8,363 bases of DNA from JALYQB01 sp035640155 (lineage in GTDB: Bacteria; Actinomycetota; Actinomycetes; Mycobacteriales; Pseudonocardiaceae), in NCBI GenBank assembly GCA_035640155.1, contig DASQWR010000004.1, forward strand, positions 1-8,363, in the 5' to 3' direction. The notes below the pieces were generated by a model. That model did no database searches, was not told the DNA's origin, and saw only the letters and a program-made list of their open reading frames with translations. This document shows positions 1 to 7,616 of this stretch, piece by piece. A program made the position numbers and the translations under genes. Position 1 is the stretch's first letter. Every line of letters starts with the position of its first letter.

Positions 1-302
1 CACCCGCGCTGCGGATGGCACCCGGGGTCCGCGACTCGGTGGGCCTCGCGGCGGCCGCCCGCCGGCAGAACGTGGCCGGGCGGGTACTGCTGCACGGGGC
101 CGGAGTCCCGCGGCGGCGAGTACCGGTCGTGCTGGTCGACGACGTGCTGACCACGGGGGCAACCGCAGCGGAATGCACGCTGGTGCTGCAGCGCGCGGGC
201 GTCGAAGTCCGCGCGATCGTGGCGCTCGCTGCCGCCGGCGGTCACGCCGCGTCCAGCGGCCGCGGTGCCGCGCGGGTGGTCGACCCAGTTACTGACCGGT
301 AG
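1..302 (+). CDS. ComF-family phosphoribosyltransferase, C-terminal part (5' truncated by window)
   Basis: The reading frame is already open at base 3 and ends at a TAG at 300-302, so only about 99 C-terminal residues are visible. They carry the type I phosphoribosyltransferase PRPP-binding loop: a run of hydrophobic residues, then VDDVLTTGATAAEC (codons from about 135), where the paired Asp and the TTGAT loop bind the ribose-phosphate and pyrophosphate of PRPP. Just before it is the R-x5-G-L-x5-RRxN-type segment seen in ComF/GntX proteins. In Gram-positive bacteria the family is linked to DNA uptake; in actinobacteria the substrate is generally unknown. The N-terminal zinc ribbon typical of ComF would lie left of the window. 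It is encoded just upstream of hpf on the same strand, the arrangement seen around Rv3242c-Rv3241c. The family call is fairly firm; the substrate is not assignable. Confidence 0.85.
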   Translation, partial: PALRMAPGVRDSVGLAAAARRQNVAGRVLLHGAGVPRRRVPVVLVDDVLTTGATAAECTLVLQRAGVEVRAIVALAAAGGHAASSGRGAARVVDPVTDR

Positions 303-328
303 GACCGGCGGTGCTCTGGCACTGGTGA

Positions 329-354
329 GCGTCGAGCGCTAGCGTCGGGCGCTA
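329..354. repeat. 13-bp tandem repeat, two copies, in the comF-hpf spacer
   Basis: GCGTCGAGCGCTA (329-341) is followed directly by GCGTCGGGCGCTA (342-354). They match at 12 of 13 positions, and each ends in a GCGCT-type core. The pair lies between the comF stop codon and the hpf leader, where tandem half-sites could bind a regulator. No known operator is recognised, so function is open. Confidence 0.6.
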
Positions 355-355
355 C

Positions 356-371
356 CACTGACCCCTCAGTG
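356..371 (+). promoter_or_regulatory. Perfect 6-bp hairpin just upstream of a Shine-Dalgarno-like run
   Basis: CACTGA (356-361), a CCCC loop and TCAGTG (366-371) form a perfect inverted repeat. Five bases later comes the purine-rich run GGGAGGAGG (376-384). The position fits an RNA stem in the hpf leader or a dyad operator. It is seen directly in the sequence, but no function can be assigned. Confidence 0.4.
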
Positions 372-395
372 CCCCGGGAGGAGGCGAGCAAGCCC

Positions 396-422
396 ATGAC
401 CCTGGCGCCGGAGGTCGCCTGA
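396..422 (+). CDS. Possible 8-residue leader peptide upstream of hpf
   Basis: GGGAGGAGG at 376-384 is a near-perfect Shine-Dalgarno sequence, and an ATG follows 11 bases later at 396. The frame reads MTLAPEVA and stops at TGA 420-422. It ends 70 bases before the hpf GTG and is in a different frame from it. Its final codons overlap GGAGGTCGCC (410-419), which recurs exactly at 480-489 as the hpf ribosome-binding site. A ribosome terminating here would sit on the first copy. The peptide has no run of one amino acid, so classical attenuation is not suggested. Chance occurrence is possible, though the ribosome-binding site is unusually strong for random sequence. Confidence 0.35.
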   Translation: MTLAPEVA

Positions 423-454
423 CTCCCGATCCCCGGCGCCGCCAGTTCGAAACT

Positions 455-469
455 CCAGCGCAGCGCTGG
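455..469 (+). promoter_or_regulatory. Hairpin immediately upstream of the hpf ribosome-binding site
   Basis: CCAGCG (455-460), loop CAG, CGCTGG (464-469) is a perfect inverted repeat ending 8 bases before the hpf Shine-Dalgarno run AGGGAGGT (478-485). In the mRNA it would be a stable stem next to the ribosome docking site and could tune translation of hpf. It is seen in the sequence; the regulatory role is inference. Confidence 0.4.
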
Positions 470-492
470 GAAACGCCAGGGAGGTCGCCCTA

Positions 493-1152
493 GTGGACAT
501 CGTCGTGAAGGGCCGCAACGTCGAGGTGCCCGAGCACTTCCGGGTGCACGTCGCGGACAAGATGGCACGCATCGAGCGATACGATAGCAAGGTCATCCGC
601 TACGACATCGAGCTGTTCCACGAGAAGAACCCGAGGCAGTCCAAGGTCTGCCAGCGGGTCGAGATCACCGGTACCGGGAAGGGCCCGGTGGTACGGGCCG
701 AAGCCTGCGGGCCGGACTTCTACGCCGCGCTGGACTCCGCGGTGAGCAAGCTGGAGAGCCGGCTGCGCCGCAGCTGCGACCGGCGCAAGGTGCACCACGG
801 GCGCCGCCAGCCCACCTCCGTCGCCGAGGCCACCGCGGCCCTGGCGGGGTCCCTGATCGCGGACCCGGGCGATGGCCACGCCGCCCCGACCGGGCTGCTC
901 GACAGCCCGCACGAGCATCACGACGACCTCCACGTCTCCACGCCCCGCTGGGAGGCCGACGATGGGTACGGCCCCGGCCACGTCGTCCGGGAGAAGGAGC
1001 ACTCCGCCGACCCGATGACGGTGGACCAGGCCCTCTACGAGATGGAGCTGGTCGGCCACGACTTCTACCTCTTCGCCGACGCGGACTCCGGCCGGCCCAG
1101 CGTGGTGTACCGCCGCAAGGGCTTCGACTACGGCGTCATCCGCCTCGTCTGA
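493..1152 (+). CDS. hpf: Ribosome hibernation promoting factor, long form (HPF/RaiA family)
   Basis: A 219-residue protein that inactivates idle 70S ribosomes: the N-terminal domain sits in the mRNA/tRNA channel of the 30S subunit and the C-terminal domain dimerises to join two ribosomes. Residues 1 to about 105 form the S30AE/RaiA domain (MDIVVKGRNVEVPEHFR at the start, then a basic helix rich in Arg/Lys after SKLESRLRR). Residues about 106-165 are a variable, Ala- then His/Asp-rich linker. Residues about 166-219 are the dimerisation domain, with the conserved MTVDQALYEMELVGHDFYLF and VVYRRKGFDYGVIRL. The length and two domains make it the long HPF of actinobacteria, like Rv3241c. Translation starts at GTG 493, supported by AGGGAGGT at 478-485 with a 7-base gap; no alternative upstream start is apparent. 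A hairpin follows the stop codon, so the gene is probably transcribed separately from secA. Confidence 0.95.
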   Translation: MDIVVKGRNVEVPEHFRVHVADKMARIERYDSKVIRYDIELFHEKNPRQSKVCQRVEITGTGKGPVVRAEACGPDFYAALDSAVSKLESRLRRSCDRRKVHHGRRQPTSVAEATAALAGSLIADPGDGHAAPTGLLDSPHEHHDDLHVSTPRWEADDGYGPGHVVREKEHSADPMTVDQALYEMELVGHDFYLFADADSGRPSVVYRRKGFDYGVIRLV

Positions 1153-1173
1153 GCCCGTCGCTCCGACCCCTGC

Positions 1174-1226
1174 GGTGCGAGGGGCACCCCCGGGTAACGG
1201 CCTTGCCCCGGGGCGCCCCTCGCACC
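1174..1226 (+). terminator. Strong hairpin downstream of hpf, probable terminator
   Basis: GGTGCGAGGGGC (1174-1185) pairs perfectly with GCCCCTCGCACC (1215-1226). After one mismatch the stem continues with CCCC (1187-1190) against GGGG (1210-1213), and after another with GGG (1192-1194) against CCC (1206-1208). It starts 21 bases after the hpf stop codon. No T-tract follows, which is usual for actinobacterial hairpin terminators. It separates hpf from secA. Confidence 0.65.
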
Positions 1227-1390
1227 ACCGCGCCCGCGCCGACCGGGGTCCCGCGCCCACCGTTTCGGTGGCTGATGTGCGCTGAGGCCACCCGGGCCAC
1301 TGGTTCGCCTACGATGGCCGCAGAGCCGGTAGTGCGGGCTTTCGCGCCCACGCCGCCACCGTGTCGCAACCTGAGTGAGGTCCTTCCCCG

Positions 1391-4276
<2,886 letters not shown>

Positions 4277-4282
4277 CCCTGC

Positions 4283-4296
4283 CCGGTGTTCACCGG
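4283..4296. terminator. Short dyad between convergent secA and Rv3235-family gene
   Basis: CCGGTG (4283-4288), TT, CACCGG (4291-4296) is a perfect inverted repeat, and TCACCGGTGA (4290-4299) is itself a 10-bp palindrome. It falls in the 13-base gap between the two convergent stop codons and overlaps the last codons of the minus-strand gene. A bidirectional end signal is plausible. The stem is short and lacks a T-run, so confidence is low. Confidence 0.3.
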
Positions 4297-4817
4297 TGAC
4301 CCCGGGTGGTAGGCCAGCAGCGGCTGGCCAAATCGCCCTGAGTGAGCGCGACGTGCAGCACGGTGCAGCGCCAGCGGGCGTTCGGGGTGTCGCGGGGCCG
4401 CTCGAAGCGGGCGTTCAGCGCGCGCACTCCGGTACGTAGCACCACCACGGCAGCGGCCTCGAGCACGCCCGAGGCGGGCTGCTGGGTGTGCACGGTGTGC
4501 ACCCGCGGCCGCAGGTGTCCGGCCGCGCCGTGCAGCCCGGTGAGGTAGTCCAGCAGGGCCGGGTGCAGCACCGCGGTCAGCTGGTGCGCGGGACGGCGGC
4601 CCCCGACGATCTCGACGGCGCACCGCAGCACCCGCTCGGCCATCACATGGGCCTGCGGGTCGGGCGGGGGCAGCGCCGGCGGCGCCGGCGCGGGTGCAGG
4701 CACCGGCGCACCGAGGCCGGGGAGGACCTCGGTGAGTGGCCGCAGGACCGGCCGGCGTGGCCGAGCGTCCTGGACCGGTGCCGTCTGCGGATACGTTCCA
4801 GCGATGCTGGTGGTCAT
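4290..4817 (-). CDS. Rv3235/DUF6459-family protein
   Basis: A 175-residue protein of unknown biochemical function, with no signal peptide or membrane segment. Residues 1-57 are low complexity and Pro/Ala-rich (APVPAPAPAPPALPPP). Residues about 58-160 form the conserved globular part: a helix ERVLRCAVEIVGGRRPAHQL (61-80), where GGRRPxxQL is the family hallmark, then HPALLDYL, a strand segment RVHTVHTQQPASGVLEAAAV, and VRALNARFERP followed by RWRCTVL (148-154). The family member Rv3235 lies near secA1 in mycobacteria, so the location agrees. The frame remains open far upstream, but the ATG at 4817 is chosen because AGGAGGG (minus strand, 4828-4822) stands four bases before it and the upstream residues are not conserved-looking. 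It converges on secA with a 13-base gap. Its upstream region is partly duplicated (4821-4870 and 5058-5108). Confidence 0.8.
   Translation of the reverse strand: MTTSIAGTYPQTAPVQDARPRRPVLRPLTEVLPGLGAPVPAPAPAPPALPPPDPQAHVMAERVLRCAVEIVGGRRPAHQLTAVLHPALLDYLTGLHGAAGHLRPRVHTVHTQQPASGVLEAAAVVVLRTGVRALNARFERPRDTPNARWRCTVLHVALTQGDLASRCWPTTRGHR
4312..4329 (+). terminator. Possible secA terminator hairpin inside the convergent gene's 3' end
   Basis: GGCCAGC (4312-4318), loop AGCG, GCTGGCC (4323-4329) is a perfect 7-bp stem beginning 35 bases after the secA stop codon and followed by AAAT. It lies within the coding sequence of the convergent Rv3235-family gene, at residues about 163-168. The codons there encode a poorly conserved tail, so the sequence is free to carry a signal. 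Confidence 0.35.
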
Positions 4818-4820
4818 CGG

Positions 4821-4870
4821 GCCCTCCTGGAGCCGGCGTGCGCGAGCACCCGGGTCGCTGCGTGGGCAGC
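4821..4870 (-). repeat. 50-bp direct repeat, copy 1 (holds the Rv3235-family ribosome-binding site)
   Basis: This 50-bp stretch matches 5058-5108 at all but two substitutions and one inserted G. It ends at the Shine-Dalgarno sequence of the Rv3235-family gene. Within it are two small perfect hairpins: GTGC-GCGA-GCAC (4838-4849) and GCTGC-GTGG-GCAGC (4857-4870). In the gene's transcript it would be the 5' leader just before the start codon. Confidence 0.85.
4822..4828 (-). promoter_or_regulatory. Shine-Dalgarno sequence deciding the Rv3235-family start
   Basis: On the minus strand the sequence reads AGGAGGG, then four bases, then ATG (4817-4815). This is a near-ideal ribosome-binding site and decides the start within a much longer open frame. 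It lies inside copy 1 of the 50-bp repeat. Copy 2 keeps the same AGGAGGG but has no ATG behind it. Confidence 0.7.
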
Positions 4871-5057
4871 ACCCCGGCTTCCGGCGGTGGGGCCGATGAC
4901 ACCGTCGGGCCGGTTCCGTCCACGGGGACGGCGGCGCTGCGCCGGGTCGGGAGGAGGGCCCGAAGAGCAGGCACCGGACCCGGCGCCGGGAAGTATGCGC
5001 GTCCACGGCGGGTCCGTGGGTCGTTTTCGCAGAAACGTCCGGCTCCTGGGGACAGCT

Positions 5058-5108
5058 GCCCTCCTGGGAGCCGGCGTGCACGAGCACCCGGGTCGCTGCG
5101 TCGGCAGC
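5058..5108 (-). repeat. 51-bp direct repeat, copy 2
   Basis: A second copy of 4821-4870, 237 bp away and in the same orientation. The two substitutions fall in the loops of the two internal hairpins (GTGC-ACGA-GCAC at 5076-5087; GCTGC-GTCG-GCAGC at 5095-5108), and the extra G falls in the spacer next to AGGAGGG. Weaker similarity seems to continue on both sides, including sequence matching the first codons of the Rv3235-family gene, but here the start codon is lost. This looks like a decayed tandem duplication of the gene's 5' end. Confidence 0.85.
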
Positions 5109-5159
5109 GTCGCCCCGCGCCGGCGGCCACACCGTCCCCGGCTTGGGCAGGCTCGTGAT

Positions 5160-5184
5160 CATCGGCGCGGCGACCGCGCCGATG
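5160..5184. promoter_or_regulatory. 11-bp perfect hairpin in the divergent spacer
   Basis: CATCGGCGCGG (5160-5170), loop CGA, CCGCGCCGATG (5174-5184) is a perfect 11-bp inverted repeat with a 3-base loop, strongly stable on either strand. It is 196 bp upstream of the P450 start and 343 bp upstream of the Rv3235-family start. It could be a terminator-like barrier or a regulator site. No T-run follows on either side. Confidence 0.45.
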
Positions 5185-5258
5185 GGCGATATCACCGGTG
5201 CCCGGGGAAGGCCACACTGTGTTGAGGACGGGCCGCTGGGCCGGCTGCCGGATGACAC

Positions 5259-5279
5259 GTGAGGTCGGCTCGTCCTCAC
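5259..5279. promoter_or_regulatory. Inverted repeat upstream of the P450 gene
   Basis: GTGAGG (5259-5264) and CCTCAC (5274-5279) form a perfect 6-bp inverted repeat with a 9-base spacer. That geometry is more like a dimeric regulator site than a tight hairpin. It ends 100 bp before the P450 start codon, where a transcription factor site would be expected. No family motif is recognised. Confidence 0.35.
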
Positions 5280-5283
5280 CGAA

Positions 5284-5304
5284 CCTCGGGGTCCGCCCCC
5301 GAGG
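5284..5304 (+). promoter_or_regulatory. 8-bp perfect hairpin in the P450 upstream region
   Basis: CCTCGGGG (5284-5291), loop TCCGC, CCCCGAGG (5297-5304) is a perfect GC-rich stem ending 75 bases before the P450 ATG. It directly follows the inverted repeat at 5259-5279. If transcription starts upstream of it, the stem would lie in the 5' leader; otherwise it may be an operator. Confidence 0.45.
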
Positions 5305-5379
5305 CGAAGCTGCCCCGCCCCGCTCCATGCTCGGTGTCCGGGCCATTGTCGCGAGGCCACAACGATATGGAGCGCACCG

Positions 5380-6564
5380 ATGCTCGACCCGTTCACCGCC
5401 GTCGCCGAAGGGCAGCGGCACGCCGCCTATGCCGCGCTGGCCCGGTCCGGCGCGGTGCATCAGATCACGACGCCGACCGGGGGGCCGGCGTGGCTGATCA
5501 CCGGCCACGAGGAGGTCCGCCGGACGTTGGCCGACCCGCGGCTGGTCAAGGGTGGGCTGCTGCACGGCCCGTTCGCCGACGCGCTGGCCCCCGACGTGGC
5601 GACGGCGTGTTTCAGCCATCTGCTGCACCAGAACCCGCCCGACCACACCCGGTTGCGGCGGCTGGTCTCGGCCGCGTTCACCCGCCGCCGGGTCGAACGG
5701 TTGGCGCCGCGCGTCGAGCAGACCGCCGACGCGCTGCTCGACGCGTTAGGCGACACCACCGAGACCGACTTGATCACAACCTTCGCCTACCCGCTGCCGA
5801 TGACGGTGATCTGCGAGCTGCTCGGGGTGCCAGAGCACGCGCGCCCCACCTTCCGCGACTGGACCACGACGATGATCGCCGGCTCGTTCGCCGGCAAGGA
5901 AGCCTACGTTGCGGCCGCCGGGGCGATGACCGCCTACATCCGCGCGCTGCTCGAGGACAAGCGCCAGCACCCGGCCGACGATCTGCTCTCAGCACTGGTG
6001 GCGGTGCGCGACAGCGGGGACCGGCTGTCCGACGACGAGCTGGCCTCGATGGTGTTCCTGCTGGTCGCCGCCGGGCACGAGACCACCGTCAACCTCATCG
6101 GCAACGGCGTGCACGCACTGCTGACCCACCCAGAACAGCTCACGCTGCTGCGCGCCGAGCCGGACCGGCTACCCGCCGCCGTGGAGGAGCTGCTGCGCTT
6201 CGCCGGGCCGCTGCAGGTAGCGCTCCCCTACGTCACCACCGCACCGGTCGAGCTGGGCGGGGTCACCATCCCGGCCGGGGAGACCGTGTTCCCGGGCTTG
6301 CTCGCGGCCAACCGGGACCCGGCCCGAGTACCTGACCCCGACGCGCTGGACGTCACCCGGCCGCAGAACCCGCACCTGGCGTTCGGGCACGGCATCCATC
6401 ACTGCCTGGGTGCGCCGCTGGCCCGCCTCGAGGGGCGGATCGCGCTGGGTGCGCTGCTCTCCCGCTTCCCGCGGCTGCGGCTCGCGATGCCACCGCACGA
6501 GCTGACCTGGCGCCCGAACCTGCTCATGCACGGCCTCACCACGCTGCCCGTCACCCTGCGCTGA
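5380..6564 (+). CDS. Cytochrome P450 (bacterial class I, CYP107-like)
   Basis: A 394-residue soluble heme-thiolate monooxygenase, which inserts one oxygen atom from O2 into a substrate using electrons from a ferredoxin and ferredoxin reductase. Visible motifs: C-helix DHTRLRRL (88-95), contacting the heme propionates; I-helix AAGHETT (230-236) with the acid-alcohol pair E234-T235 for oxygen activation; K-helix E270-L-L-R273 (ExxR); and the heme-binding loop FGHGIHHCLG (335-344), with C342 the proximal ligand. Every catalytic signature is intact and the length is normal. Overall character resembles actinobacterial biosynthetic CYP107 enzymes, but the subfamily and substrate cannot be read from sequence alone. 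The start at ATG 5380 is supported by TGGAG at 5368-5372, 7 bases away; the ATG at 5367 is out of frame. No ferredoxin, reductase or biosynthetic gene is in the window. A weak hairpin (6572-6586) lies just after the stop. Confidence 0.95.
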   Translation: MLDPFTAVAEGQRHAAYAALARSGAVHQITTPTGGPAWLITGHEEVRRTLADPRLVKGGLLHGPFADALAPDVATACFSHLLHQNPPDHTRLRRLVSAAFTRRRVERLAPRVEQTADALLDALGDTTETDLITTFAYPLPMTVICELLGVPEHARPTFRDWTTTMIAGSFAGKEAYVAAAGAMTAYIRALLEDKRQHPADDLLSALVAVRDSGDRLSDDELASMVFLLVAAGHETTVNLIGNGVHALLTHPEQLTLLRAEPDRLPAAVEELLRFAGPLQVALPYVTTAPVELGGVTIPAGETVFPGLLAANRDPARVPDPDALDVTRPQNPHLAFGHGIHHCLGAPLARLEGRIALGALLSRFPRLRLAMPPHELTWRPNLLMHGLTTLPVTLR

Positions 6565-6571
6565 CCATCGT

Positions 6572-6586
6572 TGCGGCTGGTCCGCA
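6572..6586. terminator. Weak hairpin between convergent P450 and RNA methyltransferase genes
   Basis: TGCGG (6572-6576), loop CTGGT, CCGCA (6582-6586) is a perfect 5-bp stem starting 8 bases after the P450 stop codon, within the 59-base convergent gap. It is the only hairpin I see there. Short and without a T-run, so only a weak terminator candidate. Confidence 0.25.
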
Positions 6587-6623
6587 CTGGGGATGCCGGT
6601 CCACATCAGGACGATCACGAAGA

Positions 6624-7469
6624 TCAACCATACGACCTACCGCCCGCGCGCGTTTCGCCGCGCCGGGATCCGCGAAGCTGAGCCCGCTGCCGGGCCCACT
6701 CGAAGCAGACCACCGCGGCCGCGCTCGCCACGTTGAGCGACTCCACGCCGCCCGCCATCGGGATCGACACCCAGCCGGTGAGCTCCCGGCGAACCTGCTC
6801 GGAGATGCCCGAGGTTTCGTTGCCCAGCACGTAGGCGACCCGTTCCGGTGCCGTGCGCTGGTAGAGCGGGCAGGCCCCAGGAACCGAACCGGACAGGCCC
6901 AGCACTGCGAATCCAGCAGCCGCCAGGGTCCGGCAGGCCTGCTCCGCGGTGGGCGCCCGTAACACGGGAGCGTGGAACGCCACCCCGGCAGAACTCTTGA
7001 CCACGAGTGGGTCGATCCCCGGGACGCCGCGACGGGGGAGCACGATCCCGTGCATTCCGGCGGCGGTCGCGGTGCGCAGGATCATGCCGACGTTCGCGGG
7101 GTTCGTGATCCGGTCGAGCACGAGGACACCCGCCGCGCGGCCCGCGAGGTCGTGGGTCAGCGCGCTGGCCAGCGGGCGCATCCGCTGGGCCACCACGTCG
7201 GCGAGCACGCCTTGGTCGTGCCGGCCGTTGCCGGCGAGCACCTTCACCCGGTGCGCGGACACCTGCTGCACGGGCACGTCCCGTGCCGCCGCGGCGGCAC
7301 GGATCTCTGCCACGCCCGGGCCGCGAGATTGCTCGGCGAGCAGCACCTTGTCCACGACGAGCGCCGGGTCCGCAAGCGCCTCCAGCACCGGTTTGCGGCC
7401 GTAGACGGTGATGAAGGTGTCCTTCGGGTTGGGCGGACGCTGAGGTGATGGTGGTTGGGAGGGTGGCAC
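6624..7469 (-). CDS. SpoU/TrmH-family 2'-O-ribose RNA methyltransferase (RlmB-like)
   Basis: A 281-residue SPOUT-class enzyme that transfers a methyl group from S-adenosylmethionine to a ribose 2'-OH in rRNA or tRNA. Residues about 20-93 form the N-terminal substrate-binding domain (TVYGRKPVLEAL, later VKVLAGNGRHDQGVLADV). The catalytic knot domain has all three SpoU motifs: motif 1 NPANVGMILRTA (123-134) with the essential Arg132, motif 2 LGNETSGIS (215-223) and motif 3 IPMAGGVESLNVASAAAV (236-253). The N-terminal domain favours an RlmB-like 23S rRNA methylase over tRNA TrmH, but the target nucleotide is not certain. Residues 1-17 are Pro-rich and the last 20 are basic and probably disordered. 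The start is GTG 7469; no clear Shine-Dalgarno sequence precedes it and an in-frame stop lies about 25 bases upstream, so a leaderless or weak start is possible. In many actinobacteria rlmB follows cysS; here it does not. Confidence 0.92.
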   Translation of the reverse strand: MPPSQPPSPQRPPNPKDTFITVYGRKPVLEALADPALVVDKVLLAEQSRGPGVAEIRAAAAARDVPVQQVSAHRVKVLAGNGRHDQGVLADVVAQRMRPLASALTHDLAGRAAGVLVLDRITNPANVGMILRTATAAGMHGIVLPRRGVPGIDPLVVKSSAGVAFHAPVLRAPTAEQACRTLAAAGFAVLGLSGSVPGACPLYQRTAPERVAYVLGNETSGISEQVRRELTGWVSIPMAGGVESLNVASAAAVVCFEWARQRAQLRGSRRGETRAGGRSYG

Positions 7470-7505
7470 TCGATCAGGATGGCAGGTGCAGGCTCACGAT
7501 CCGGT

Positions 7506-7535
7506 CCGCCGTCTGACCGCCCGCCGTCTGACCGC
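7506..7535. repeat. Perfect 15-bp tandem repeat upstream of the RNA methyltransferase gene
   Basis: CCGCCGTCTGACCGC occurs twice back to back (7506-7520 and 7521-7535), followed by a decayed third unit (about 7535-7550, CCGCCGTATCAGCCGC). It lies 37 bp upstream of the methyltransferase GTG on the minus strand, between it and the divergent small gene. It could be a regulator site array or a slippage product. Confidence 0.75.
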
Positions 7536-7616
7536 CGCCGTATCAGCCGCCAGCACCCGCCCACCGGTCGCCAGAGTGTCCGGGACCAGTCGTCTCATCT
7601 AGAGGATCTATTCCAA

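Larger units (their letters stand above)
4818..5379. other. 562-bp gene-free region between divergent genes
   Basis: No frame here gives a protein with recognisable family features; the long open frames are explained by extreme GC content. The region holds the upstream sequences of two divergent genes (the Rv3235-family gene to the left, the P450 to the right). It contains a two-copy 50-bp direct repeat and inverted repeats at 5160-5184, 5259-5279 and 5284-5304. A smaller dyad CGTTT-N6-AAACG is at 5022-5037. No convincing -35/-10 pair was found for either gene. Confidence 0.7.

Noticed and set aside
296..308. CCGGT-AGG-ACCGG dyad over the comF stop codon as a terminator
   Set aside because: A 5-bp stem of such simple GC sequence is expected often by chance here, and it overlaps the stop codon.
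1310..1315. TACGAT as a -10 element for secA
   Set aside because: No matching -35 element is found at 16-19 bases upstream. The hexamer alone is not enough to annotate a promoter, so it is only mentioned under secA.
4993..5260. Open plus-strand frame in the spacer with a protein-like stretch (LVIIGAATAPMGDITGA)
   Set aside because: It has no plausible start with a ribosome-binding site, runs through the 50-bp repeat, and its best part is produced by the 11-bp inverted repeat at 5160-5184. No family resemblance was seen.
7541..7546. Minus-strand TGATAC as a -10 element for the RNA methyltransferase gene
   Set aside because: No -35 element is recognisable at the right distance, and the match occurs inside the decayed third repeat unit.
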